Notes under the pieces: generated by a model
Told to the model about the DNA's origin: nothing
Databases searched by the model: none
What the model saw: only the letters and a program-made list of their open reading frames with translations
Position numbers and translations under genes: made by a program
Shown here: one piece after another, positions 33,001 through 45,500 of the stretch
How positions within the stretch are numbered: position 1 is the first letter of the stretch
How the letters are laid out: the number at the start of each line of letters is the position of its first letter
From: Epithemia pelagica
Lineage: Eukaryota; Bacillariophyta; Bacillariophyceae; Surirellales; Surirellaceae
Assembly (NCBI GenBank): GCA_946965045.2
Contig: OX337242.1
Location: forward strand, 2,604,001 to 2,668,000
DNA: 64,000 nt
Direction of reading: 5' to 3'

Positions 33001-34075
33001 AATCCTCTTAGAGCCGCCTCCAAGTTTAGCTACTCCTATATAGGTAGACACCGATGAGGTAGCAACATGCTACCGTTTCGATTCCCAGTCATACGATGTG
33101 ATCCATGGGGGCTGGGCCCAAAATAGAATGATACTGGACAAAACAGAATACAACACCAATCCGCACGGTTCATAATAATATAATTTCATATCAGTCACGT
33201 CGTGGGGGCATCGGTAGACACCTATTGACTAGCGAAAGAAATTCAAAACTGACCATTATTTCGCCACAATCTAGGATCAACAATCAACAATGAGGATCAA
33301 GTTGTAGTACTCCGGCATTCGGAAACCAAGAATGGATTGTCGGGACTCTCGACTCTCGACGGCAAGTGACACCCCACATGGATATGCGCCGAGTTTGGTA
33401 GTCTCTAGTCTCTCTGCTTGTAGCGAAAGTCGATGGAGTTCAGACCCATACAGAAAGTGATTGGATCATTGCCGTGAGAGTTGCCGAGTGCAACGAAGGA
33501 TTTGATGCGAAACGTACAAGGTACAGAGTTTGTGAACAACGTGACTGGTCTTGTAGAGATGATATGGGCTCTATTGGAATACAGCCAGTAACGAAGGATG
33601 ATTGAAAACATGAATGGAAAACTTCCGGAATTCAAGGTAGGCCTATCTTGGATTCCAAGAACCGCGACTGATATTGAGCGAAATTTGGGCGAGTAGCTAA
33701 GCCCAGAGGAAAGCATAGCTTAAGGTCTCACTAATACGATTTTCACTCCGTAACCTTGTTTGTAATTTGGTTTATCAGACCCAATCGATCTAATCACTGA
33801 GATGCTACACTCACCATGGCCTGGGAAGGTTGCGAAATATCTAGTTCATTCGCTTTGAGAATGACTGCCCAAGGTTGGATACCTGTTCTCCCTTTTCTCT
33901 GCTAATATCTCGCCTGCAACGGGGCCTGAGATTGAGAAATGTGGTGTGTGGTCGGCTTGTGCGCACACACCGGGCAATGGCGGACGCGCCGTTCATCCTG
34001 CCGTTGAAGGATGCTAGCTATACGGACACGTTCATTTACTTAATGACGTGCGCCGTCCTAGCGAACATGCGAGCT
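33001..34075 (+). repeat. 1075 bp tandem repeat, copy 2
   Basis: Second copy, continuing directly into the leader of the Copia element at 34199. A minus-strand frame (33716-33405) reaches 103 codons here but 76 in copy 1 and has no recognisable motif, so I do not call it a gene. Confidence 0.95.
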
Positions 34076-34198
34076 CTCACCTCCGATTCTACTTTACTGC
34101 TCGCTCGCAGGTAGAATCGAAACAATGAGGTGAAGATACGCAGTGTCATCACTTTACTCGAAAGTCCGAAAGAGTTCCAACTAAGAAGTAAACCAACC

Positions 34199-35626
34199 AT
34201 GGCCGCCGTCTCTCCTCTACAACTGCTCAACGTGTATATGGACGTGATCCTTCAAATCACTGATCCAGCAGTGCGTAATGCATTGAATGCTCAAGGATTA
34301 ACATCGGTCTATGATTTTGAAGCTTTGAGCGAAGAGGATGTCGCCGAAATTTACTCGAACGCTCGAAAGCCAGGTGGATTGATTGCCAATCCAGATCCAA
34401 CAGGTGTCCCAGCCATGATAGCCAATCCTGGCGTTCTTATTGGACACCTCGTGGAGAAGAAGTTGAAGATGCTCCGCAATTACATCGTCCATATTGGAAA
34501 GATCAACCGTACCTTTGTTGCCGTTCCTCCAACAATGAAGGACCTCACTATCCTCTATCGGTTTAAAGAAGGTTAAAAGGAATATGACAACGATATTGAG
34601 CTTCCTTCCAAACTCAGCTCAGTGGACAATATCCGTGTGGTTTTAGAAGACCTTGACAACTACCTCGAACGAAAGCAAGGCGTGACCGGAATTCCCTTGG
34701 CTGCATACACCAGAACCAATCCTGATGTCCCCAACGAGACTGACGACCCTTTAGGCTTTGGGAATCCAACAATTATAGCCAAAATGATACGTCGTGCTCC
34801 CCATCAAGGACCCACGGCAGAAACTGATATGATCACAGTTTGGGAGGTGATTCGCCATATCACTCACGATGGCCCTGGTTGGGGCTGGGTCATGTCTTTC
34901 AGCCGAAGCCGCAACGGTCGCGCTGCCTATATGGCACTCAAGGAGCACTATCTTGGAGATGCTTTTCAAGCCCGGTTGAGAGCCAAGGCCGATCAATTGT
35001 TGGGAAGTTCGTATTATGATGGATCCAAGCGGAATTTCACTTATGAACGGTACATCGAAACGCTTCAGCGCGCCTTTACCGACTTGGAGTCCACTGGAGA
35101 AACAGTCAGCGACGAACGAAAGGTTCGTATTCTAATGACAGGAGTCAACGATCCTCGACTTGAGAGTGCCAAGAATCAATTTCTGGCTACTCCTACACTG
35201 CGCGCAACTTTTGAGAGTGCCTCCAATTTCCTAGCTGAGGTCCTCGACAACAAAGTCTCCTACAGTGCCGCAAACCGAAAGCAAGCACGTATTTCATCTG
35301 TGAATTATACTCCCAATAAAGGCAAAGGGAAGAATAATAAAAACAATAAAAACACCGAAGAGAAGAAAGATCTCACTGACCGATACTATAAGCCCAACGA
35401 ATGGGCAAAGTTAACCGGCGAGGAACGACAACGCGTTCGTGATGCGCGCGATAAACGAGACAAGAGACGAGGGGTCGGTGCTGTTTCCTCAGGAAAGAAG
35501 AGGAACAACCCCAACAACGATGAGACCCCTGATATATCCGAGGAGTCATCCTCAGAAGAGAATAACAACGATACAAAAGGTATCGGCGCTGTTATGTCTC
35601 AAAGGAAAAAGAATCGTAACGTTTGA
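34199..35626 (+). pseudogene. Gag of the 34-40 kb Copia element, one in-frame TAA
   Basis: ATG 34199 begins MAAVSPLQLLNVYMDVILQ. A TAA at 34574-34576 interrupts, and the same frame continues to TGA 35624-35626. The middle holds a capsid-like helical domain (AYMALKEHYLGDAFQARLRA; RYIETLQRAFTDLESTGE; ASNFLAEVLDNKVSYSAANR) of the UBN2/retrotransposon-gag type. The end is Lys/Asn-rich with no CCHC knuckle. The final TGA is followed by C, and the protease frame is continuous with Gag, as in the element at 18643. Except for the TAA, the gene is well preserved. Confidence 0.8.
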
Positions 35627-35632
35627 CATCAG

Positions 35633-38600
35633 TTGATGAGCGTACATACACACATGAATGAAATTACAGTACCGTTGGTGTACTGCGAATTGGACAGTCA
35701 TGCTGACACATGTTGTCTCGGCACTGGTTGTTATGTGTTATATCAAACCGATACTGCAGATGTAAGCGGTTTTGTTGAGAGTCTGGGAAAGATCAAGGAA
35801 GCAGCAGTAATAACGGGAGTCCTAGCTTATGATGACGAGGAAAGTGGCAACACTTACTTGCTTTACTTCCATCAAGCGCTGCATCTTCCCCAAATGAAAA
35901 ACAGATGCTTTTAAACCCAAATCAAATGAGAGAAGCAGGGGTTGAGGTCAACGATGTTCCTCTCAAGTATCTCAAACCAGAGGAACGTACTCATCGTGCA
36001 CACAGTCTACTTGCACGGAACGATGAAGAAGACGAAGTAAGAATCCCCCTTGATCTTGTGGGGGTGCTTAGTCAATTCAAGACGAGGAAACCAACGAGTC
36101 AAGAAATTGAATCCATTGATCCTGCATTTTGAATCAATATGACCAACGATCGTCCGGAGTGGCAGCCGAATGACTCGACACCAGATGTCAATGAAAGGAC
36201 GCTCCGGAGATCCATATCAAACGAAACACCAACAGTTGAACGCGATAGACGAATAAATGTTCGAATGACAAAGGCAATGCGAATCAACAATCGCAAAATC
36301 ACCGTATCCGATATCACGCATAGAAGAAAGGGGACGGTAAATGCAAACGAGATTGCGAAACGATGGAACATCGGCTTGCCAAGTGCCGAACGAACTTTTG
36401 CCACGACAACTCAACTGGGAGTCAGAGACTTCACTGGAGATTCCGAAGGGGGCCGCAGGTTGAAACATACCGCTTATCAACTGCGTCATCGCCGCCTTCG
36501 CGCAGACGTGTACACGGATACACTCTTCTCGGAAACCAAGTCTCTCGATCAACATACCTGTGGGCAAATCTTTGCCACCGACTTTGGGTGGGTCCACTTT
36601 GTACCCATGAGATCCAAAGGAGATGCGCCAGAAACCTTGGCACCAATATTCGATGAATATGGCATATTCAACCATATCATTCCAGATAATGCCCCGGAGC
36701 TTACGTCACATGCCTTTCGAAAGATCGTCCACAAATACGGCAGTCGCATCAAGCCAGTGGAGGCATGGACGCCAAATCAAAACTTGGCGGAAGCGAATAT
36801 TCGAGAACTTAAACGCCTTCATCGGCGTGAGATGCGAAGAAGCAATGCACCAGCCGTCTTATGGGACCATTGTCTCATGCTTGCAGCAGAAAGACGGTCA
36901 CATACTGCATTTGCTCAGAATAATGATGGTCCACCAATTCAGCAGTTAACCGGTGATACACCCGACATCTCCCATATTGTTGAACATCAGTGGTATGACT
37001 GGGTATGGTATGCGAACCCAGGTATTGAAGGCCGTCAGCTGGGACGTTGGTTGGGTCCAAGTCGCTCAGTGGGTCAGGCAATGTGTGGAAAAGTTCTCAC
37101 TGCAAAGGGCAAGATCATCCATCGTACCTCAATATGGCCGATCAAGAAAGAGACACGATTGGATGATGGATTCAAGGAAGCATCAGCTGCCTATACCACG
37201 CAATTAACAGCGGCATTGGGCCATAGAATGGCCGGGATTCCTCTCGCTGAAGACGAGCACGACGAGTATGGTGATGAGACACCAACGTTTGAAGCATACG
37301 AAGATGATGAGCAGAGTGACATGCGTGTCCCAGAGGCGGACGATTATGCCCCAGACGCATACGACAAATTGATCTCTGCAAAGGTCATCCTACCTGTTGG
37401 AGACAACAATCGAAAGGGGACTGTCCGCAAGCGAAAGAGGGATGAAGATGGAAAGGTGATTGGCAGAGCATCAAACAACCCCTACATGGACACTACGCTC
37501 TATGAAGTAGAATTCGATGATGGATTGGTGCAAACCTACGCTGCCAATATCATCGCAGAGAATATCTTTGAGCAATTGGACGATGAGGGTAACGTCTACA
37601 AACTCATTGACGAAATCACTGGCCATAAGAGCGACAACTCTGCAATACCAATTAGTGATGGAGAATTCCAACTAAACGGACGAACGCACAAGAAGCGCAC
37701 AACAAAGGGATGGTGGCTCTGCGTGCAGTGGAAGAACGGTTCCACAAGCTGGGAAGCCGTAAAAGATATGAAGGAGTCATATCCTATCGAAGTAGCTGAA
37801 TATGCGGTTGCCAATCGCATCGACAAAGAACCAGCCTTTGTGTGGTGGGTGCCATTCCCCCTGCGTCGTCGGGCAAGACTAATCAAGGCAGCCACAAGCA
37901 CACGCTACATGCGCAAGTGGCAGAAACATGGCATCGAAATCCCCAAAACCGTCGAACGTGCACTCGAAATAGACCGTGAGACGGGCACGGATTATTGGCG
38001 CAAGGCATTGCAACTGGAAATATCCAAGATTTTCCCTGCGGTCAAGATTTTAGATGAAGGTGTTGGTGCTCCTGTGGGGTATCAGACCATCCCTTGTCAC
38101 ATCGTCTTCGATGTGAAGATGGACTTCACCCGCAAGGCACGCTATGTGGCTGGAGGCCACAAGACCGACGATCCAGAGACTCCCACATATGCGAGCGTGG
38201 TGAGCCGTGAAAGCGTTCGCATTGGATTCTTGTTGGCTGCTTTAAATGGGTTAGAAGTCCTTACGGCAGACATAGCCGGTGCATATCTAAACGCGCCGTG
38301 TCATGAAAAAGTCTGCACAGTCTGTGGACTCGAATTTGGTGCTGAAAATAAAGGAAGGATCGCTATCATTCAGAAGGCGCTCTACGGACTAAAAACTAGC
38401 GCCTACGCGTGGCGAGAGCATTTATCGACTACGCTTTATACAGCCCTTGGATATCGCTCCTGTCGGGCAGACCCTGACGTCTACATCCGTCCATCACAGA
38501 AGCCGAATGGGGAAAAATACTATGAAATGATATTTGTCTACACCGATGATATTCTCATCGTGTCACACAAAGCTATGGAAACGCTCACCATGTTGGATCA

Positions 38601-39618
38601 ACATTATTTGTTGAAGCCGGATTCCATTGGCATTCCCACAATCTACCTTGGGAATCAAGTCCAGTCGCTCGATATTAATGGCGATGCAACACAGAGATGC
38701 TGGGCCCTCAGTTCAGATAAATATGTGAAAGCTGCTATCAAGAATGTGACAGCATGGCTAGAAGAACGAGAGCGAAAGCTTAAGACACGTGCACCAAGTG
38801 TGTTACCATGCGGGTACCGTCCAGAATTGGACACATTGCCCTATTGTGATCCAGAGATGCACAACTTTTACCAACAGCAAATCGGCGTCCTGAGATGGAT
38901 AGTCGAACTTGGAAGGATTGACGTAACAGCGGAGGTCTCGATGCTAGCGGCCTTCCTTGCCGGTCCACGTGAAGGACACGTTGAGGCAATGCTGCACTTG
39001 TTTGCCTACCTCAATCTCCATGATCGCTCACGCTTAGTGTTGGACCCTTCGTATATTGAGCATGGAGAAGAACCCACGTCTGATTGGAGTGGTTTCTATC
39101 CCGAGGCAGTGGAAGACATACCACCCGACATGCCAGAACCTTTGGGCAAGGCCGTGCAAATAACCGCCTTTGTGGATTCGGACCACGCCGGTGACTTGTT
39201 GACAAGACAATCAAGGACAGGTATCCTGATATACGTGAATCGAAGTCCGATAGCTTGGTATAGTAAGAAACAAACGAGTGTGGAGACGTCTACGTTCGGC
39301 TCGGAATTCATGGCGCTCAAGGTGGGTGTGGAAATGATAAAAGGGCTACGCTACAAGTTGAGGATGATGGGTGTACCTCTGGATGGGCATGCCCATGTAC
39401 GCGTCGACAATATGTCTGTGGTCTATAACAGTTCCTTGCCAGAGTCCACCCTTCGAAAGAAGTCCAACTCGGTGGCTTATCACTATGTACGGGAAAACGT
39501 GGCGAATGGTACTTGCAAAGTTGCCTATGAGCCATCAAAAACGAATTTGGCTGATCTACTAACAAAGATCCAAACTGGACCAGAGCGTACACGCTTGGCC
39601 AAGATGATCTTATTCTGA
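35633..39618 (+). pseudogene. Pol of the 34-40 kb Copia element (protease, integrase, chromo-like segment, RT, RNase H)
   Basis: The protease starts in frame with Gag and shows CELDSHADTC. A frameshift near 35905 and a TGA at 36130-36132 follow. From 36139 a 1159-codon frame is open. It has integrase TDFGWV, IIPDNAPEL and NLAEANIRELK (D, D, E), a chromo-like segment (WLCVQWKNGSTSWEAV...YPIEVAEYA), RT with FDVKMDFTRKARYVAGGH and the catalytic YTDD, and RNase H with VDSDHAGD, TFGSEFMALK and VDNMSVV. It ends in TGA at 39616-39618. The large frame is intact, so decay is limited to the Gag/protease junction region. Confidence 0.9.
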
Positions 39619-40025
39619 ATGGAGTAACGTTTCCCGCCTTCGGGGTCTGGGTACGTCCTGCCTCCCATATGGGAGCTCTCTACAAGCAGGTTGTGATATC
39701 ATGATAATGATGATTGAGAATGAATGAATGATGAAGGAGAATGAATGAGCACGATATGACTACACATTTGCATAGCTATCGTGAGGGGACCAAGAACCGC
39801 GACTGATATTGAGCGAAATTTGGGCGAGTAGCTAAGCCAAGAGGAAAGCATAGCTTAAGGTCTCACTAATACGATTTTCACTCCGTAACCTTGTTCGTAA
39901 TTTGATTCTGTTGCCTTCGGGGGAGAGTTGTTATAATGGATGATCGTGGATTAAGTTGCAATCTGTCGATTATCGATTGCGCCCATCGCTACCGTCAATC
40001 AAGATTCACGACCCAGATTCGTTCG

Positions 40026-40470
40026 GTACTCCTCAGCGCACATTATATGAACATACAATAGACAAAGAATAAACTACTACAAGATGGGAAGTGGATCTTT
40101 GGGGACCCAAGATTCAGCCTAATAAGGCCATAACCCAGCCAGATTCTTTCCCTGTTCCCTCCTGTTGCCTCAAGAGAGCATTTATGTAAAACTGACAGTT
40201 CGCATAGATTTTCTTTTGATCATTATTATTTGGCCATAAGAAGAAAATGGCCTGATATTCGCATTTAAGCCTGAATAATCATGATAATTGGTAGCGAATT
40301 GTCCGTTCGTATACTACGTCGCGCATGGTTGGGGAAGCGAGAGTCCAACCAAAACAACGATCAGCCACAAACCAAGAAAAAAAGAGAGGCAATCATTTTG
40401 GATATCATAAAACCCAAATCCAACAAACTCACTCACTCGCTCACTTTCATTACCACAAGCCCAAGTCAAA
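40026..40470 (+). repeat. Segmental duplication copy A, upstream part
   Basis: 40026-40115 matches 53621-53710 and 40116-40470 matches 63410-63761 at about 98 percent by eye. In copy B the two halves are separated by the 9.7 kb Mutator-like element. Holds the promoter and 5' UTR of the gene at 40471; a TCACTCACTCGCTCACTTTC pyrimidine tract lies about 20 bp before the ATG. Confidence 0.9.
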
Positions 40471-40699
40471 ATGTTGATGAACCAACGTTCTGCCTGCGCC
40501 ATGGCCGAAGCCATTGCCGCCAAGGAGGCCCGTCGCAAGGCCTTGCGCGAAAAGAAGCAACGCATGCTGGAAGAAGGCAGCGTCGGTGACATTACCACCT
40601 CCTCGGGATACTCGGACAGTGCCGCCAATAGCTTGTCGGTTCCCTCGCATGTCGGTGTCTCTCGCAAACCGTCCTTGACACCCTCCACTTCTTTGTCGT

Positions 40700-41457
40700 T
40701 GTTAGGATTCTCACCGAAAACTAGGTGGCGAAACCTACAACTCATCGAATGATGCTAGTATTTTATGGCATCCGATGACATTTTCCTAAAAGTGAGAAAA
40801 GAATGTCGGCATGCTCGCGGAAGTATAAATTTGGCCACGGCATGCTCGCATTGCACGCGTTATCGGCGACCGCTCGGATATTAACTATGGCCCAACACGT
40901 GCGCGCCCAAAACTATCAAGTGCGCGCCTCTACTATCCGAGTACGCGCATCCACGATTCGACCTAACGGTCTATGTAATCAAAGCACGAATCACGATCAC
41001 GCGAGACCATATCTCTGTTCCCACAAATCCAAGAATGCAAACAGCAACGCGCCCAGGACAAGACTTATACCACGACAAAGCAAGAGCTGTTGCATCCCAT
41101 ACATGTTATCCATCACCCTATACATTCAATATACACCAATGCCGGTCTACTCCAACCAGTGAGGACCTATCACACCAGATCCATGGCCGTATACAAGAGC
41201 CAGGACTTCGGCACCATCAACCACCTTAGTTAGTAATCGTCTCACAATCATTAATATCACCATTTTAACACTCATCTTAAGACTAACCTCTTATCAGTGG
41301 ACCGACTGCCCCCACCCACGGCGGACTTCGACTTGCAACTCTTCTCTGACCCGTGGAGGATTGTTGTATCGGTTGGTGATTCGATTGTCGGCTCAGCGAG
41401 CCTTTTACCTATCCTACCTATCTGTCTAACCCCTGTTGAATCGAGAGAAGTTTATCA
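40700..41457 (+). repeat. 5' LTR of the 7.4 kb Copia element
   Basis: 758 bp, TGTTAGG...TTATCA, directly after the target copy GTCGT. Diverged relative of the LTR at 1654-2438. Confidence 0.97.
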
Positions 41458-41495
41458 GATTAACAGTCTCATCGTTTATTTCCGAGAAGCTTTCG

Positions 41496-42251
41496 ATGTC
41501 TCACGACGATTCCAACCTCTCTATTCGACACATCTTTCATTCCTTCCAACAAAGCGGGGAGGAACTCCATCCACCCGTGTCCCATCCGGGCGAGCCCTTG
41601 ATTGAAACTCCGAAACAGACCCCGACTCAGGCCAGTGCTCCGAATCCCTTCCAGACCCCGGACCAAGTGGTCCAGCCTCCTTCGATTCCGACTCACCCTT
41701 CGACTCCGCCTCGCCGTTTGAACCCTACTCGCACCCGACGTACGAGCCGCCTTCTTACTGCGCATATCCGACACTTCCGCGAGCCAACTGAGTCGACTAC
41801 CGACCCCGACGTGATCCGTTCCACAACCGAACGCGAGATCGATTTCCAGTCCGTCCAACCCGTGACTGACCTTGAGGACATCCAACGACTTCTCGACCTC
41901 TTGTACCAGTGCTCGAGACGCCGTTTCATTGTCCAAGCCCTGTTGGGCAACCCTGTGGAACCCATCCGTATCCGATTCATCTCCTTTGAACGTCCAACCA
42001 ACTACTTCCACACCATCTGGATCGTCAACTCGACGACGAATCCGCTACCTACCCCGACTACTCGTCTCGACGAGTACGTCTCCTTTGTTCACGAGATCCA
42101 TCTCTGCCAGGATTTCCGTGCGACTATCTACCCTCTCTTCACTCAACACGTGAACCACTTGTTGGAAGACGACGACGTTGAAGAACTAGCCACTACAGTG
42201 ACCGATTCCGCATCTCGTCTTCAGTACCGAGCCGAAAGTGACCAAGAATAA
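41496..42251 (+). CDS. Extra ORF between 5' LTR and Gag (about 251 aa), unknown
   Basis: ATG 41496 gives MSHDDSNLSIRHIFHSFQQS. The first half is Pro/Thr/Ser-rich with a basic patch (RRLNPTRTRRTSRLL). The second half is compact and helical (DLEDIQRLLDLLYQCSRRRF; LDEYVSFVHEIHLCQDFRAT; LFTQHVNHLLEDDDVEELAT). The frame is intact and ends 314 bp before Gag. I recognise no family. Standard Copia elements have no gene here, so it may be a lineage-specific accessory protein, a captured host gene or a separated N-terminal Gag domain. The open frame upstream of ATG 41496 begins inside the LTR and is probably not used. Confidence 0.6.
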   Translation: MSHDDSNLSIRHIFHSFQQSGEELHPPVSHPGEPLIETPKQTPTQASAPNPFQTPDQVVQPPSIPTHPSTPPRRLNPTRTRRTSRLLTAHIRHFREPTESTTDPDVIRSTTEREIDFQSVQPVTDLEDIQRLLDLLYQCSRRRFIVQALLGNPVEPIRIRFISFERPTNYFHTIWIVNSTTNPLPTPTTRLDEYVSFVHEIHLCQDFRATIYPLFTQHVNHLLEDDDVEELATTVTDSASRLQYRAESDQE

Positions 42252-42565
42252 GTAACTTTACGTAGTTTCTACACCAAACCAGACACAAGACCGAGTTCCG
42301 CACATCCGGGTACCCTTGGTCGCACAACACGCCACACATTCCCGTCAAATCGCGAAAATTCAGCGAAAATTTGTTGAAACTCGGCGAAAATATGTCGGAA
42401 TCAACGGAAATTTCCATGAGTCGCACATCACAACACACATCCGGGTATCACATACGTGGTACATACGTGGCACACGTGGTACATCCGGGTTCACATCACA
42501 TCACACATTAAATAAACCACATCACACCGCACATTAAATAAACATCGAACCAACCAAATCACACC
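42252..42565 (+). other. Leader between extra ORF and Gag with short direct repeats
   Basis: Contains repeated CACATCCGGGT, ACATACGTGG and CACATTAAATAAAC words (42430-42543). No frame of note. May hold an internal ribosome-entry or packaging region, which is speculation. Confidence 0.5.
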
Positions 42566-45500
42566 ATGGATCCTCAATCACCCAAGACACCGTTTACTCC
42601 TCCTGAGGACAAGTCAAGTCATATAACCAACCAAGATCTCTTCGACCATATAACTAAAGGCATCTTTGATTGTAATGATGAACGAGCCCAATCACTTCAA
42701 AAGTGGATGCGACATCATGGTTTTGAACATATCCTTCATGTCCTCGACCATGTTGCAACTGATCCCGAGGAGACACTCAAGGATCTCATGCAATACAAGG
42801 TTGGAAAACAAGTCAACGACCTACAGACAAGTACAAGATTACAACTCAAACTAATGGCATATTGGTTACTACAACAACGGCAACTCCAACATGGAAAACT
42901 ACCCCGTGCTACATGGATGAACCTCACGAGGGACCAATATGACGATTGGAGGATCAACACCGACTTTACCAAGTCTGGTATGAACCAAGACCCAGTTTCT
43001 CCTCTGAAATCACCTACACACTCCGTATCATCCCGATCTCCCACTACATCCTCTACAACATCTCAATCCATGTTAGATCTCTCTGCTTTCAAGAAAGGAA
43101 CCAAAAGAGATGCAACAACATTTGAATCATTCAAAGACGAACGATACTTTGATTTGTTTTGGCGTGTATTCAAATCAACTGCGAAAGCACAAGGATTGTC
43201 GAATGTTCTTGATTTCGATTACAAGGTACCCAAGGATGACGAATGCGCAGAGTTACTTTTCCGAGAACAACAAGTCTTTGTCTATTCTGTACTTGTACGT
43301 ATTATCCAAACCGACCAAGGAAGAGCATATGTTCGAGAACATGAACATGATGAAGATGCAAGAGCCGTCTTGAAGAAACTCCATGTTCTACACACTGAAT
43401 CTGATCTAGCTAAGCGAGAAGTGTTACGCCTAACAAGCTACATTTCGAATCTTCGACTGGATGACTCTTGGCGTGGTACAACTCGTCAGTTTCTCCTACA
43501 TTTTCAAGAACAGCTACGACTTCTGGATAACCTTGTACCACTGTCGGATCGTATCCATGACCATACAAGGATGACCTTCCTTATGCAAGCTGTTGAAAAG
43601 GTACCTGATTTAAGACGAGTCAAGATCTTGGATAACGTTGTCAACACAAAATCTGGAGCCAAGTCTCTCTGTTATCAATCATATTTCCGCCTGCTTCTTG
43701 ATGCTGCTTTTGACCACGACCAAGCTACCCGAACTTCTGCGTCTAACCGCCGTCGTCATGTAAAGCAACATGAATTTCAGTTGGATGAACCTTTTGAACC
43801 AGTGGAGCCCCCTGACTGCCAGATCAACAACACGAATATCCAATCCGAAAAGTCCCCAACTTCGTCGAAAATCAGCCTTCCAAGAGATGTATGGTTTAAA
43901 CTCTCTGAAGAGGATCGGCAAATCATTGTCGACTTCAATAAATCCGTCCAAGATTCCCCGACAACTCCACGCAAGGTCCAAACACATTCTCTTGACATTG
44001 ATCCTGAACCGGACCCTGATCCTGATGCCAACAACATTGGTGATACCCATCAAGATGCACCAGAACAAGATCCATTCGATACATCCTCTGATCCGGTTAC
44101 CCAGTTCGTACACCAGGCTATTGCATCGACAGATATCAATCATCCAGCATCTGACCTCAGCAACATCTTGTCAACTTCTACGACAAAGTCAAGTCCTAAA
44201 GTCAAGTTCAAGTCTTCTGCCGATCACAAGCAAAAGGTTCATATGTCACGATATCTATTCTCCCGCAAATCCACCTTTTCTGGTAATCAACTCATCGATC
44301 GAGGTGCCAATGGAGGCCTTGCAGGATCTGACATGCGTATCCTTGCCAAAACCGGACGTCATATTACCATCGTAGGTATTGACAATCATGAATTGACTGG
44401 CCTTCCAGTTGTTACCTGTGCTGCCAAGTTTGATACAAGTGATGGACCCATTATTGGTATCTTCAATGAGTATGCCCACTATGGAAAGGGTTTATCTATC
44501 CATGCCCCAGCGCAATTTGAACATTTCGGCCTATCTGTCGACGAACGATCCGTCAAGGTTGATGGCAAACAACGCATTACTACCCTTGATGGACGTGCAT
44601 TGCCCTTACGAATCAAGGATGGCCTTGCATACATTCAATCTCTGGGAATCCCTTCTGATGACGATATGGATAAATATCCGCATATTGTGTTCACTTCACC
44701 CCATATCTGGGATCCTTCTGTACTTGACCATACCCATCCAGACCCCCATCAAGACCCTGCACCGAACTGGACATCTGTGGAGACTGATGGTAGTATGGAA
44801 ACGTACCCCTATGACCAATATGGGGAGTATACCGATCGCGTTGTATGCACTTTGAATCTCCTCCTTGATCTCCCATATGATCATGGCCCCGATACACCTT
44901 CCTTCTTTTCCATCTATGCTGATCAAGATGGCAACGACCCCACACTTCATGCGTCTGTCCACAAACTCTACAAGGAACAATACGACTGGAAGAAATTTCG
45001 CCCTTTCTTTGGGTGGCAATCGGAAGACGTAATCGCCGATACGTTCAAGCATACAACTCGTCATGGACACATTTCCTTTGACCAGGGTACCTTGAAGAAA
45101 CACTTTAAGGCCCGGAATCCTATCCTTAACCTACCACGACGGCATGAACCCGTTGCCACTGACTCCATCTTCTCCGACACCCCGGCTGTTAACCATGGTG
45201 GCAAGATTGCTCAGATTTTTGTTGGTCGTGATACTTTGGTTACTGACATTTATGGTATCAAGTCTACCAAGCAATTCGTCAATACCCTCCAGGATAACAT
45301 TCGTACACGTGGTGTCATGGAGACTTTGATCAGTGATGGTGGTTCGTCACTTATTTCCCACAAGGTCAAGGATATTCTTCGCACCCTTCTGATTGGTGAA
45401 TACCGTTCCGAGCCCTATCATCAACACCAGAACAAAGCTGAGAACCGCTACCAGACCGTTAAGCGTATGACCAATGCTATCATGAATGCCTCTGGTTGCC

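Larger units (their letters stand above)
33655..39906 (+). mobile_element. Copia element with short or truncated terminal repeats
   Basis: Gag (34199) and Pol (to 39618) are bracketed by a direct repeat: 33655-33767 and 39791-39906, both starting AAGAACCGCGACTGATATTG and running to ATTTG. GTGAGGGGAC just before the right copy fits a polypurine tract. The repeat may be a short LTR or what remains of a longer one; the 5' copy lies inside the 1075 bp tandem repeat. No target duplication was found. Coding region holds several stops and one frameshift. Confidence 0.75.

Noticed and set aside
32330-33716. Minus-strand small protein repeated in both 1075 bp copies
   Set aside because: It exists twice only because the DNA is duplicated, its length differs between copies, and it has no recognisable motif.
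40803-41162. 119-codon frame in the 5' LTR and the similar one at 47393-47830
   Set aside because: Both lie within the LTR and are duplicated with it. The composition reflects the GCGCGCC-rich LTR, not coding.
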